Positions 44,917 through 58,466 are shown, counted from the stretch's first letter. The stretch is 64,000 nucleotides of DNA from Dysidea avara (GCF_963678975.1 NC_089272.1:63376574-63440573); one strand, 5' to 3'. Made by a program: numbers and translations. Notes: generated by a model not told the origin, from the letters alone.

Positions 44917-47900
44917 TACACAAGTCTTACATATTACAGGTAAATATATTCACATTTCATGGTATCTTAATTGGCTATATGGTGACCTGAATCCTCAAAA
45001 ATGATAAATGACTCACAATTGCTATAATACATGTGCTACATCCCAGGGCCTCCTGTATTGCTTGTTAGGTAGCACCTCTCAACCTGCTAAAGTATATTAA
45101 AACTTAAAAGTGCTTCATTTGGATGTAAGACAATCTGATTATGAGTTTCACCATTCATTTTCAATTGGGAAGCCTCTAAAGCATTGCTGTTTGATGTTTA
45201 TGTTAACACATGTTTGTGGTGAAGCCATATGTCACACTCCTACCCTCAACACACATGATTTCACTATCTGTTATGTAAGAGGCTGTAAGGAAATTTTAAC
45301 ATAAGAAAAATTTAACGAATTCACACTATAGGAGATTTGATGAATTAAATGTTGATGAAAATCAAGAAATAAAACTTACACTTTTAAAGACGCTTATAGA
45401 CATGACAAATTTAAATTTGAAAAATTAAATGGATTTGTCAAATTTTCTTACGTCAAAATTTCATTGCACATGGCAATACATTTTTGCAACAACAATGAAT
45501 TTGTGTGTGTGTGTGTTGCAAAGGAAAAGAGAGGAAAAACCGATTATATATTTGTTTGGCATATACACTTGAAAAAAACATGTTTATTGTGAATTTTGTG
45601 CATATGCATGCGTACATGCACAGACATGCACACTGATATGTGCAAGCATAAGAAAATGTTAGGAAGATCATAGTAACAAAACAAAGAAAGCCACCTACAT
45701 GTGTAGACATACTGCACCAGCGGACATTAATTCCTACTTCAGTATACATCCATGACTGAATGAGGGGATTAAATGACACAAAGGATGATAAAGTATAAGT
45801 CCACAATGCATGTATTGTACATACTGTGGCATGCCAAAAAGCACCTGACCAGCTGAAGCAACATCTAAGTATGATTTAACAGCAAAATAATCAAGCCCAT
45901 AGCCTTAGCCATTATTGAGTTATGCTTCTCAGTCAGTCAGTCAGTCAGTCAGTCAGTCAGCAAAAATCCCATTCAATGATCAAAAAAATCATACCAACCT
46001 CTTGGATGCATTTCACACTAAAGGTACTTTTTGGATGGTTTATGCATATCTAATACTACCAAGATACCATAAAGGTATTGCGAGGTTGATTTCTGGTCAA
46101 TATTTTTGTGAGATCTATGATCCATAATATACAGTACTACCATGGTTACAGTATGATATAATTAGAACTTTGAAAAATGATTGATATAAATTAGAAAGTG
46201 TCATTTATGTAACACTTACTTGTGCAATGATCTTTGGCTGTCCAACTGCTTCATATTGTTTTATCACCTTGGTAACACTACTACAACTATCAATAATACA
46301 ACTTCTCCAGATACTCCTAAAAAATATTAACACTGACAATGATTTACATGCATGAGCTGAGAATGGAATTACATAAGACCCATAGCGTTATATTACCCTA
46401 AAGAAACAAGATTATAAGGATATGTACCACTCTGCATGGACAGTTCAAAGGTGCTGCCAGTGCCACAATTTGTATATGGCACTGCTGCAGACTGCAGTGA
46501 GTGCATTATAAGTTATAACACACTGGTTGCGGTTATGCAGACTGCAACGAGTGCATTATATGTTATATTGCACTGACAACAGTGCAATATACAGATATTG
46601 CACTGGCTGCGGTTTTGTGCAGCATTGCACAAGTGCCGGCAGCCTAGACTGCTACGGCACCTCACGTAATGGTGGAAAGACACTTCACAATTCACTTGAA
46701 TTCTTTTATAGCCTGTAGTGCTGCCACAATATAGAAAAACTCTATATCATATATCACCAAGTTTTGTCAGGATATGAACATATATCACGATATAGAACTA
46801 ACTGTAACATTTTCAAGGCTAACATATACATAATCTTCACTGTAAGTTTAAATTTAAGTTGGATGTATACCACAAGCAAAAGCTACTCTTGTATATCAGG
46901 TATTAAATGCATTTTGCCACAGCTTTACAATTGAGACAAGTGAATGGCACTACACAGATACCTAAAACCTCCCAGTTTAATTTGGGGTTGGCTTGTTTAC
47001 CACACTACACCATCAACACATAACTTAGCCAAATACCATATGTCTGGCCTCCCCCACATCATTATATTAAGCAGCGCTACTATTATGCAACCATATAGAT
47101 ATAACTGATTGGCTGTATCGTATCATATCATATCACTACCTTGTTATATATATCGATGCTACCAATGTTTCAATATATCATGGTAATAGCCTAACATGTA
47201 AAAGTTGATTGTGGGTCCATAACTCACTAAACGCCACCATGCAGATCAAAGGTCAACCAAGCAGCTAATGGTGATCAAAAAAGCCAACACATTGACCAAA
47301 ATGTACTTATAACTTTACTAGTTTGATACCATCTGAGCCTAGATTAAACCATAGTCTATCTCGACAATGAGTTTATAAAATTATTATAATTATTCTAAAT
47401 AATCCTCATTTTTATTCATACATTTGAGTCTGGCAACAAGATTTTGTCTTGCCACTAGATTCGAGTTTAGCCAGTGTAGATAGTAAGAATTAGACTACTA
47501 GTAGTTAGGCTTTGCTTGCTTTGACCATTTTATAGCTGCTTTTCTTCGAGAGAACAATCACAGGCGATCGAGTTGATGCTGAGCACCACCAATGATCGAG
47601 AGCCAAACAGTGAATTCAGGTTAGTGCTATAGCCCATAGCATACTAGCTTTTGATATCTCAGGTGGCTGCGATACTGTAAAGGGAACGTCACTGCAACCT
47701 TTGGCTCGGTCACCCACAATCAATGTTAGAAACCTTGCCTTTATAAGAGGTGCAGCTTCCTTGTAGGACTCTCAAAGTGAGTGGTACGTAACAGTTATAC
47801 AACATGCACTCATGCTCTGCCTGTATAAACGCACTCGTGGCCATTGTATAACTATATAATATTGATCATGAATGATTGTTTATGGTTGTTTGATAAAACT

Positions 47901-48679
47901 AATGTAAGGGCTGTAGTGGAAAATTGGTGATCACCACTTCTCGTTGATTTGAAAGATGGTTTTGTTTTTTCTTCACAAATCCATAGGATTGTGAAGCACA
48001 TGCAAATACAGTGGAACTTATGCATGTCCATTGAACATTGTCGAACCTGTTTGTCAACACACTGTCTCATGTGAATAAGGAGGGAACAAGGAGTGTGGTA
48101 AATCTTCATCAGTACAATTGGTCAGCCAGCTTTGTGAATTTGTGTTAGTATTTGATTGTTACTATAGTGACACACAGCATCAGCAAAGATCTTAGAAGAG
48201 CAGCGTAGCTTTGATTGTCATCTGAGTATGCAACAAGTGAATTTGCAGTAAAGTGTACACACAAACCCTTACATAACTGATGTGGCATTAGTAAGGCATA
48301 ATGAAGGAATTATAAAGCTTAAACTAAGCGCTGATTGGTACACAGTAGCACATATATAATGTACAGTTCTATATAATGAGCACCTATACATTATGAGGAA
48401 GTGAGTCTTCCACTTCTTGTAGACCAGGATAGGTGAATGTGGTCAATGTATGACTACACATTATGTGGTTTTAGTCCATTGTGAATACCCTTCAGTGCCT
48501 CAATATAGCTATGAATTACGAACAATGAACAACATATCACAGAGGAACCTTCCTAATGCAAACACCCATGCACCATTTTGGTCAATTATTTTATTAAAAT
48601 TTATTAAGGATTTAAACGACTTTAAAACTATGTGCTTAAACATGGTTTTCAAGCATTAAGTAGTGATCGAATGTGAATA
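44917..48679. other. Intergenic; repeats only, no supported gene
   Basis: Contains a MITE remnant at 45712-45790, an (AGTC)n run at 45930-45960, and an inverted-repeat stretch at 46453-46643 built on GCCAGTGC/GTGCAATATACAG and GAGTGCATTATA units. 46750-47170 has TATCA-rich low-complexity sequence. One possible start exon (ATG at 47591 ending at GTTAGT) could not be joined to anything. Confidence 0.5.
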
Positions 48680-48795
48680 GTTGCTGCATTTATTTATTTA
48701 TTTTATTATCAATTTTTGTTAATGACAGGCTAGGGGTCACACAAAAGGCATAAGCCTGTACAGGGTGCTTCCCCACAAAAATTACACACAACATA
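48680..48795 (-). pseudogene. LINE 3' tail remnant, minus strand
   Basis: Read on the minus strand: CACCCTGTACAGGCTTATGC, GTGTGACCCC, then AATTGATAATAAAATAAATA. This resembles the terminal hairpin and A-rich end of CR1-like LINEs. No coding part remains. Confidence 0.45.
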
Positions 48796-49128
48796 CAACT
48801 ATACCAAACAAACAGCTACAAAAAAAACACACACGTAAATAATAAGATGAAAGTTACAGAAGATGAAAGTTATTGGTTCATTGATTTTTTGAACCAATAA
48901 ATGCCACAGTGTTTAACCAAGGAAATATGGTGTACAGCTAAGTTCAATTACTCTAATAGAGCATATACCAAATGACAAAATAATTTAATAGAACAATCAC
49001 TTCTATAGTTCGGAAAATGTATTACAAACCACTCTATCCCCAATATTGCACACTCAGGAGTTTAAGTACTGGAACCTTCATATGTCATCAAAAGTCTTTT
49101 ACAAAAAGGTTAAAAAACCATACTATAT

Positions 49129-49215
49129 GTGACCCAGTCTGGGAAAACTGGTGTTATTACCCATGACAGCAGATATAATTTTTCACCAAGCTACAATAAT
49201 AACTATCGGTCACTA
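49129..49215 (+). repeat. Dispersed repeat beginning GTGACCCAGTCTGGGAAAA
   Basis: GTGACCCAGTCTGGGAAAAC and CATGACAGCAG recur at 55090-55606 in the opposite orientation, identifying an interspersed repeat. Confidence 0.45.
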
Positions 49216-49248
49216 GCTAGTGAGGTAACTAACTCCTATTATCTACAG

Positions 49249-49471
49249 GCTGATCAACCATTGGAAGTGGCTGAGAAAAAGGAAGCACACAATCCAAAGG
49301 CAAACCACATCAAGCCCAGTAACAGTAAGGAGTTGCAAAAGATAATTCAGAGATGGCAGGAGAAGGTAGCTGAGTGGCATCAGAAGGAGAGGGAGGCTTT
49401 GAATACTCAGTCATTGAAGGAGAGCTGTGAAGACTCTGTAGCAACTCCATCAGTTAAAAGTGTAGATGAAT
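49249..49471 (+). CDS. Possible internal coding exon, coiled-coil
   Basis: A clean acceptor (ATTATCTACAG) opens a 223-bp frame that ends at a GTATGT donor. The product is hydrophilic, with a short predicted coiled coil (KELQKIIQRWQEKVAEWHQK). Neighbouring exons were not found, and the CARD gene at 52134 has its own start, so the parent gene is unknown. Confidence 0.4.
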
Positions 49472-50152
49472 GTATGTATAATATTAATTTTTATGTGTGT
49501 GTGTGCCTGTCTGTGGGGAGGTAGCATAGTCAAGTGACTAGAGCAGTGACCTGGTAATTGACAGGTTTCAGATTCAATACCCAGTTTGGTATACCCTCCT
49601 ATGGGCTTCCCAAGGAGGATTTGCTGGTGCTGGCTCATAACACCTGAGTTTGTACTGTACATCTGGTGGGAAGACCTGTCAGAACTAGTGTACTATAAGG
49701 GAATATAATTATGCTGGTGCTGGCTCAATATAGAGTGTCTGGAAAGCCACCCATTTGTTTGTTTAACCATTACTAGCAATTACAAATTGTGGCAAACCTA
49801 TTATATCAAACAGCATGTAGCATTTTTCAAGCTGTAATAATTTGTTATTACATATATAGGTATATTGATCATGGGATTAAAGTTTGGTGCATGGATTAAT
49901 TTCTATATTCTGCAAGACAACAAAAACTGTGAATTGTGCGATAGAATTTTCAGTGGATGCAGATATATTCATGTAATAATTCTACCTTTAGCTACCAGTT
50001 AAACTGCATAGTACAAACTAAAAATAAAATTATTGCAAAGTTCTACAGTAATTTGAGCTGAAGTGTAACCATATCAATTTAAAATTCCATAGTAACTTCA
50101 AATCAATGACAGTAAAAGTGGCACGTGTCAAACTTATATTACATGCCTAACT

Positions 50153-50785
50153 GCAAACTACCGTAACAGGTGATATGTACTAATACAGAAAATGCACCAG
50201 AAATGTAAACAAATTACCTTGAAATTTCTGCATAACTGGAAATCACCTGGACAGGTGGTATGTACTAGTACAGGAAATGTTCCAGAAATGTTTTTTTATT
50301 TAATAATAATGCTTTACAGCACAAGTGCTGAAGGTCTGTAGGACACCTGGTCCTACAGCCTGCTCAAAGACTTTAGCTACTTAAGATGTGTTTGAAAGTG
50401 AACAAAGAACTCCTTGACAAAATTTGGTTGTGGAATTTCCTGCACAACTGGAAATTAGATGGAAGAGTGATATGTACAAGTACAGGAAATGTGTCAGAAA
50501 TGTGAACCAAAAAATTTCCTTGACATTTCCAGTTCCAATACAATACCAGGAAATGTGACATTTCCTGCATGAGTGGAAATTGTCTGGAAAGGTGGCATGT
50601 ATTAGTGCAGGAAATGTGCCAGAAATATGAACAAAATATTCCTTGACATTTTTGAAAGTGGCATTTCCTGCAAAACTGGAAGTCACTTGGAAAGGTGATA
50701 TGTACAAGTACAGGAAATGTGTCAGAAATTCAAACAGAAAATTTCCTTGACATTTCCTGTACCGATATAAGTGCCGGAAATGTGC
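50153..50785. repeat. Degenerate tandem repeat, GGAAATGTxxCAGAAATG units
   Basis: About five diverged units (starts of the GGTGATATGTAC motif at roughly 50168, 50254, 50465, 50589, 50693) share TTTCCTGCA, ACTGGAAAT and TTTCCTTGACATTTCC. One is interrupted at 50290-50380 by unrelated sequence with a TTTAATAATAAT stretch. Confidence 0.7.
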
Positions 50786-50998
50786 TGTGTGCATAGAGCT
50801 CTACATTCAGTAAAATATTGTTAATGTAATCAGTAACATGTTATTTCTGTACTAAACATACACTTGTATGTTTTCTTACAATCATATATGCATGTTGTAT
50901 CAGCTTGTAGTTAAAACCTGTAGTAGACCTGTATGTATAGAATTGTATTGATGTACACATGTTCAGAAGCTGATACAACATGGACTAGTCCCTAGTGT

Positions 50999-51325
50999 TG
51001 ATCATGTGATCACTTGTGTTACATTATATTATCTGATTGATCTGAGTTTGATGTACATACATACTACAAATATTATGTGTAACCAGCTATATGATTAATA
51101 TTGATCATGTGATCACTTGTATTACATTATATTGTCAGATTGATCTGAGTTTGATGTACATACATACTACAAATATTGTGTGTAACCAGCTATATGATTA
51201 ATATTGATCATGTGATCACTTGTATTACATTATATTGTCAGATTGATCTGAGTTTGATGTACATACATACTACAAATATTGTGTGTAACCAGCTATATGA
51301 TTAATATTGATCATGTGTTATTGTG
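50999..51325. repeat. 102/103-bp tandem repeat, 3.2 copies
   Basis: Units start at 50999, 51101, 51204 and 51307 with TTGATCATGTGATCACTTGT and are nearly identical, indicating recent duplication. Confidence 0.92.
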
Positions 51326-51400
51326 AAGAACTATAAATGATAATTATATCATGTTAATTAATGGGGAATCACAACATCACAACTAGTCTACATAACATGG

Positions 51401-51716
51401 CAGGGGCGGATCCAGACTTATGGAAAGGGGTGGTCAAAATGAACTCTGAGACACTACTGTCTGGTTTGGTAAGGTGAGGCCAAAAACAAAAAAAAAGGTC
51501 ACAGCCAACTGAAAATAGCTACCCACCTCACCAACTATAGGCATTTATCACTGATAAAGTACATAAAAATCCTTGCTACACACTGCTCTAATACTGTGAC
51601 TGCTTTATTAGAGTGACTTCTCTATTAGAGTATCTCAATCTTAGTATATATATATACTAAAAAATTTTGGAGGGGGGTCAAGAGCCCCCTTTGACACCCC
51701 CCCATATCCGCCCCTG
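51401..51716. mobile_element. hAT-type MITE, CAGGGGCGGATCC ends
   Basis: Same family as 6328-6633 (CAGGGGCGGATCCAGACTTA to ATATCCGCCCCTG). The flanks TAACATGG and TAATATGC match at 6 of 8 positions, a decayed target duplication. Confidence 0.75.
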
Positions 51717-52133
51717 TAATATGCCATAGATAATATACGCGTATGTTATCTATGATATCACACAGAATGAATTGGTGCCAAGTAATTAACCAACGACTTC
51801 TACATGATGTGGTAAAATTGATAGCTATTAGAAATTACCAAGACTTTAACAGCAGCAAGACACATTGACAAGCAATTCACTAAAATAACTAAAGAAATCC
51901 TTAGTGTGAGGATCTAAAGAAGAAGACATCACCAGTATTGATACAATACTATTTAGTATGTGAATTGTTTAGTTATCCATTATGTGATCACATGAACATT
52001 AATTTTGGAGTGACCGTAACACTGGTAATGCATGGGTAATGTGTCTAATGTATCGCGCAGGCGCTGTGAATAGTGGACGCTTCTAAAATTGCTTACAAAC
52101 GTTTTGTCCCGCGTTTTGTATAAAGCGGTGAGA

Positions 52134-55100
52134 ATGGAAGACGACTATCTCACGTTAATAACGACAGGAATTAAGCGTCCTCCTGAAGAACGGTGGAAGT
52201 ATGTCGATGTGAGAAGATCGCTCCTTCACAGACAATTTCATATAATGGACAAGAACTTAGAAGGCTCGAAGATGATGTATAGAGAGCTTGCCAATGCTGG
52301 GATAATAAGCGAATACGAGCGAGACGCTATAGAACACTGCAATGGGTCAGAAAGAGGACGTAAATTTTTGGAGGCGCTTATGAAGAAAGATGATACCAAC
52401 ACACTCACATTCCTAACACAGTGTAAGGAAGGCAAATACGGAAAACTGCTAGCTACCCTCGCGACGGATATGTTTGAAAGTGAGTTGCTTGTGCAGTGGA
52501 AATTCTGTATTAATTTTGTGTGTAAAATTAAGGAGTGTTGCTTATGCATTGTAAGACACAGGTGCTTACGAATGTTTTATCGACACCACCTTTTACCTGG
52601 TGTCTCACATGGTCAGACTGCCTTTTTGGGTATGGAGACAAAAGGTTATGGTCTTGTTTGAATCCCATAATCGTCTAGACACATCTCACAAGTATGCAAT
52701 ATTAATGGCCCCTTGATGTGGGCTTAAATTCTGTTGTGATAAAACTACCATAGCATAACAATATATCCAAAGACCTAAGTCTAATACAATTCAATTATTG
52801 GTAGACTCCAAAGCAGCTTTAGACATTAATCAGAATCTTGTGATGCAAGCGGCTACTGTTCAAAAGCGCTTCACGTTTGTTTGGTAAACTCTACCCAATT
52901 AGACAGGGTAGTATGAAGATGAGAGGGATTTGAATTAGACCAGATCATTTTTTCTTGAGATGTACCGATCTAGTGTCGGATCGGCAGCCGATCTGAACGA
53001 TTTGAACAAATCGGAAGTACAAATTTTTGTGTATAAACACCAATTTGATTCCAATCTTTCTGATAACTAAGTTAAATTCCATGTCTTCAAGGATACTGAG
53101 CTTACTCTATCATTTCTCTTCTTCATCTCATGGGAATAGACCAAAGAAAGTTTTCAGTTGGTTACGTTATGAGAAGCCATACAGTTACACATTTACTGTA
53201 CTATTCATGCAGTGAAACTTGAACTTACCAACCTTCTAGGAAGCAATGAATAGTGCTACACTATATGAAGTAAGACACGTGGATACTGTGTTACATCAGC
53301 TTACAACACAGAGTATTCTTATTGTCTGTGTTGTGTAATTAAGGCCATACCACAGTTTGCACTGGCTCTTGTAACAATATTTTGGCCAATATTCAACTTA
53401 CAATTGCTTAATAAGAGTTTGAGACATTGAGTAAAATTCTATGAGCTACCTGTAGTAGTAAAACGTTATAATAGACTATACATGAACAACATGATGGTAT
53501 ATGATGTCAGATTGGTACAATATAATAAATTTGTTAGATCAGATCGAAATCAGAATAGTTCAGAAATGTTGAATCGGTACATCTCTATATTTTTTTTCGA
53601 TCACAAAGAAAATACAGTCTGGCCACGCACACCTCGACCACCAAAGTGTGATTGGAGTGACATCTGATACTAAAATGAATGAACAAACAGTGAGATTCCA
53701 GACCAGTCACTATGTGTGCAAATTTGTTAGACCACCTCATTATAGTGACCATGTCAAGTGCATCCCAAACATAACTTAGGTGTACTTCATGACCTCATTA
53801 ATAAGACCACCTCATTATAGTGACCATGTCAAGTGCATTCCAAACATAGCTAAGGTGTACCGTATAGCCTAAATATTTTGAGGGGCAAATTTTTCGAGGT
53901 TGAGCAATTTTGCTAAAAATAAAATTTTCGCGGATTTGCAAACACTCCCGAAATGTATTAGACTATATGAAGGTATAAATATTTCAAGATTAAAATTTTC
54001 GCTGATGAGCCACGAAATCAGCGAAAATTTTTACCCTCGAAATATTTATGCTATACGGTACTTCATGACCTCATTAATAAGACCACCTCATTATAGTGAC
54101 CATGTCAAGTAGGTCCCAAACATAGCTAAGGTGTACTTCATGACCTCATTAATAAGACCACCTCATTATAGTGACCATGTCAACTAAGTTTCAAAACATA
54201 GCTAATCATCCATGTAGGTGTCATAGAGGAAGAAAGGCGTGGAACATTCAAGAAGGCAGAGTCGTTCATCTTCAAGATTGGCAGCCCAACTGATTCCACT
54301 CTACCATACTCAGAACTAGGTCAGTTATTCAAGGGTAACTGTTATAGTAAACAGTTTTGTAGTGATTAACTTTTGAGTATTTAATCATAGGGGGGTAGCT
54401 AACTTTCTGGATTACCCAGGCACAAGGTCTGGCTGTCCCCATACAAACTATTTAGCAAGAAATGTGAGCCCATCTCTGTGGACTCTTTATTACACATTTG
54501 CTTTTTAAAAGACTTTAAAAGTGCATAGCTAGCTACTACACTGCTGTTTTTGCAGCTTATTAGATTAAGGTATTACTGCATGAATAATAGAGTCAGTGTG
54601 TGCAAGTAGAGAAGACAAAAGAGTGAAAAAGAAGTCCAATAGGCTAAGTTGATCCATCATTAGCTTCTGAGCACTTTAGATCAACAGTGAGAAATCTTGA
54701 ATAAGCAATAACCTCTTTAGTCCCGCTTCCCAGTAGTTAAAGACAGGTACCCAACTACCGACTGGCCTACGGTATAACACATCCGATACTGCACATCCGA
54801 TACTGCACATCCGATACTGTACATCGACCACACAGTCTAGTCAAAGTATAGAATCACGTGTTGCTATGCATAACAGTAGTAGCTTACAAAGTTGACGGAG
54901 GAATCTTAGTAACAATTTTTGATGATATTATTGTTGGAATGTATTACAAGACACTACAAAGAGATAGAAAGTAGAGTACAGAACATGAGTCCTGTTCGAA
55001 TGTCTATTGAAATAAAGATTAAGTGTATTTCTCTGTTAGAGTACTTGTCGATTGAACATTTATACGACTGGGTTTTAGAACACCAGTCTTGTCACTCATG

Positions 55101-57960
55101 ACAGCAGGTTTGATTTTTTCACCACGAACACAAAGCTACATGAATGCACTATCAAATTTCACTGTCAGTATCAGCCAGGCTTGAGTGGTCTGCTTTGCTG
55201 GCTGCTTTTCTAAAGCCCGGCAACCTGTACAAGCAGTCTGGGTCCTCAATGGAGCTCTGGCCAGCCTGAGGATGGCTGTATGTGGCTGTACAGCTCCATA
55301 GTGTTGAATAAAGATCTATACTATAAGTTTCCTTTCATTTTAACACCTGAATGTCCCATAACTTGGCCTAGTTCATCCCAACGCATTCCTCTCTTATTTT
55401 GCACCCTCCACCTCATTAGAGCTCACCTGAAACAGGTTAACCTCGAGTTAAAAACTACCAAAAATGGCAAGAAACTTAACTGTTGACACCTGGTAAGGGA
55501 TTGGTGTAAAATGTGTGAAATTAACTATTGTTGAGTAACAACACTTAAAACCAGTGCATTTCTCAATGCATTTAAATAGGCAGATTTTCCCAGACATAGT
55601 CACATATAGGACCTAAAGAAGTTCCCTTAAAAGTTCACAGGTAGTTGAGATTCCCACTTGTGCAACTTTACACATGATTGATTAGTTTTAAACTCCAGTG
55701 CTCAGACTAGCTGTTCTTCTGCACTGCAGCATACACACGGATCACCACACGGATATGTAGACACATCCAGCATATGAAATGGAGATGGCCAGCTGTGGGC
55801 GAGTTCCTGGTTTACTGAAATTGTTTTATAAAAATGTGTGTGTATGTACATACAACAGACCTCAGTTATCCAACCTTCATTTATCCGTACACTCATTTTG
55901 GAATGACTGTTCTATTAAGAGTATTTTAGGGTACAATTGTATGTTCTATTAGAGTATTTCAACAAAGTATTGTATATTAATGACTTATCTGAACACCTTC
56001 ACCATTACCTGAGACATATTGGAGTTTAGATATCAGAGGGTCAACTGTACCTATTTGCCATATAGATGGTTGTGTGTGCAAAGTGAAATTTGTGAATCTA
56101 AGCTCAAATTGCAATAGCAGACTGACTTTTTCCTAAACTTTCTGTTTTTTGTAACTTTGTCATAGGAATCTATTATGCTTTTTTGAAATTCCAATTATTC
56201 TTTTTGACAATTTTTTTATAAAAAGTATTCCTGAAATTTGTGCTAAACTTAAGCCTAATAATTATTATCAAGTAAGTAACTGCTGATTTAAAGTCAACTG
56301 CTTTATTAGAGTAAGTGACTGTTCTATTAGAGTATCTCAATCTTTTCAACTGTTTTTATGCTTGCACTGTTTCTGTGGTATATCCTGAGAGATTTTTCCA
56401 TTACACTACATTGTAAATTTGTGCCAATTTTTCCTAGAGCTCATCCTATTATTCCAGAAATTCTTTCCACTACCTATATTATTCTCAAGTAATTCTGGCA
56501 TAATGGATCTGCATGGTTTGCGCTTGTGCATAGTAATCTAATTAGAGGATTACATCATAATTCACTAATTACAAAAATATGAAATTACAGTTCTGTATGA
56601 AGTAAAAACCTTTTGGTTAAAATGGTTAATACCAGCTTTTGATGCCTACTTAGTAGATTAAGAAGTATACAGTAGTCCCTTGATTATCCGGTCATTGGTT
56701 ATCCGAATTTTCCGAACTGTGGATGTGACTGTTCTATTAGAATATTTTGTCTAAAGTGTATGTTCTATTAGAATAATTGAACAAAATGAATGGGCTTCTA
56801 TTGTCCAAACTTTCTGAAAGCTCCCAGTGCCCGGTGAGTTCAGACCACTGTATAGCTCAACATCAACTTGTTACCAAGTATATTAATAATAATAATAATA
56901 ATAAATTCAGTATATTAATAATAATAATAAATTATTACTGTGCAGCAATCAGAAGATTATAATGCACAGGTGTGATCATAAAAGTTACTTAAGTCATTAC
57001 CAAACTCATTAGGGGTAGAGGAATTAGTTACATCAGCAGGGAGTTGGTTCCATAATTTGATGGTTGATGGGAAAAAGGAAAATTATACGCATCAATTAGA
57101 GTCATTGGTATATTGCACAGTTCATGAACATTAATTTTTATAAAACCATACATGTACACAGAGACACAAACCATAGTGAAACAAACTTTATAATGAGCTG
57201 TACATTTTACTCCATGTGTGGAAATTATGTGATAATACATTTCCCTACAGTTGCTCCATCAAGGAAGGTTACACCAAACTATGTCCAAGAAGACTACTCC
57301 AGGATTATCAACCAAATTGAGGTGTTTCTTGAAGAGGAGTATATTCTTGATTTTGTCAAAAGTGTGTTACTTCACGTCGCCACTTCAGCCAATGGTAAAG
57401 TCCCCGGCAATGTCAGTGACATCATTCAGGAAGCTGTATCAATACATGTGTTGCTAAGTAACCTGGAGATCTTGTGGAGTTGGTTTGATATGAGCTTTCT
57501 GGAAGAATCAGTCAAGGCCCTCAAATCACAACGTTCCATTAAAATTCTTGAGGGGTACCGCACACGTTGGGCAAACGTTGTAATCATAGAGAACATCTCG
57601 TTCACTTCACTGAAGATGGTCTGCAAAGGTTTTCGTTCTATGACAGAGAAATTCTTCTCACCAGATGATTCCCCAACAACACTGGAAGAATTATACGAAC
57701 ACAAGAAAGTATTACTGAGCTCAATGGAACTCAACGCTTGCCAGCTACACTGTAGGTACATCAGTAAAGTTGGTGATGAAATAGTTTGGCAATTACCGAA
57801 GGACGTTGTACCTGATGCTCTCGGGTGTATGAGTCAGAGAGTGTACCAGTTGAAGAAGGTTGGGGTAGACATGTTGGAGTTTGGGCATAACTCTAAGGCT
57901 GACTCCTCCAAACCTGAAGTGGGACCAGTTATAAAGATATCAACTAAAGATAGAGAATAG
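52134..57960 (+). CDS. CARD protein with C-terminal helical domain, 3 exons
   Basis: Exons 52134-52479, 54218-54319 and 57251-57960 join in phase at GT-AG sites to give 385 residues. The first exon holds a CARD (about residues 20-115: HRQFHIMDKNL, LANAGIISEYERDAIE, KFLEALMKK, TFLTQCKEGKYGKLLATLA). The second is a short basic linker. The third is an all-helical region with LEILWSWFDMSFLEESV and YRTRWANVVIIENISFTSL, which resembles the unnamed W-x-[FW]-x-x-x-x-LLE type region found after death-fold domains in sponge and cnidarian proteins. A role as a CARD adaptor in death or immune signalling is inferred. The start is the ATG at 52134, where the CARD begins cleanly. Introns are full of repeats. 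Confidence 0.8.
52956..53587. mobile_element. Inverted-repeat element, GAGATGTACCGATC ends
   Basis: The left end TGAGATGTACCGATC and the right end GAATCGGTACATCTCTA are inverted repeats like those of the hAT-type element at 19121. Both flanks are T-rich, so a target duplication cannot be judged. It sits in intron 1 of the CARD gene. Confidence 0.55.
53730..54206. repeat. 75-bp tandem repeat, 4 copies, one split by a MITE
   Basis: Copies start GACCACCTCATTATAGTGAC at 53730, 53805, 54081 and 54156. The 276-bp gap between the second and third equals one 75-bp unit plus a 199-bp insertion and a 2-bp duplication. Confidence 0.92.
53860..54058. mobile_element. Tc1/mariner-type MITE with TA duplication
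   Basis: 199 bp, ends CCGTATAGC and GCTATACGG, flanked by TA on each side. The neighbouring repeat copies supply the empty site (GGTGTACTTC). Internal arms contain AAATATTT and AAAATTTTCGC motifs. Confidence 0.9.
54778..54819. repeat. 14-bp tandem repeat, 3 copies
   Basis: CACATCCGATACTG occurs three times head to tail. Confidence 0.95.
55090..55606 (-). repeat. Dispersed repeat, opposite copy of the 49129 family
   Basis: The GTGACTATGTCTGGGAAAAT end (minus strand, near 55605) and CATGACAGCAGGT (near 55100) match the family seen at 49129. No coding signature. Confidence 0.4.
56670..56780. repeat. pogo/Tigger-like terminal sequence
   Basis: CAGTAGTCCCTTGATTATCC followed by GGTTATCCGAATTTTCCGAA is the end of a pogo-type element; no matching second end or transposase is seen. 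Two variants of the TCTATTAGA motif follow. Confidence 0.5.
56884..56936. repeat. (AAT)n microsatellite
   Basis: Two runs of ATA/AAT trinucleotides separated by TTCAGTATATT. Confidence 0.9.
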
Positions 57961-58460
57961 CTAGTGATGCATGACTACTGTCCAGTACCTGTAGCAGTTG
58001 TACTTGTATTGAATTATTATTATAATACCTTTCCTGTATTTATTCCAGCATATAATAACAGCATGGCTGAAGTATGTTATCTATGATTCCAAATTAGTTA
58101 TCGAGTGACTGTATCACTTCAAAAAACTGTTTCAACCCAACATACATGCTATATTCAATACTGCACCTAAGTAAACAGCTGTATGTATAATGTACAAGGC
58201 TGTTGGTGTTTGTTCCCTTCAGGCCCTTACTGTGTTTACGCCATACAGTTTTAAAGTTAGTAAACAACACCAGTAGTCCAGTACCAACAACAAGAGGAGT
58301 ACAAGAACAACAAAGTAACTAACAATACAATTACAGAGTGACAATCAATATTGAGGCGCGCCCCTGGTCGGGGGCGTTCACCTCAGAATTTTCACACCAT
58401 TTTTAAAACTAGTGGTTTTTGTTGTAACAATATACTATGGTCACACCCACTTGGTGAAAC

Positions 58461-58466
58461 AATAAA
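58461..58466 (+). terminator. AATAAA signal between the two CARD genes
   Basis: The nearest canonical signal after the first CARD gene's stop (57960), only 46 bp before the start codon of the next gene. It could serve the first gene if its 3' untranslated region is about 500 bp. Confidence 0.35.

Noticed and set aside
47591-47618. Start exon MIESQTVNS ending at GTTAGT
   Set aside because: It cannot be joined in phase to the exon at 49249 or to any other candidate, so it is not listed as a gene.
57124-57250. Upstream extension of the last CARD-gene exon
   Set aside because: Open by chance; the acceptor CCCTACAG at 57243-57250 gives the in-phase join to exon 2.
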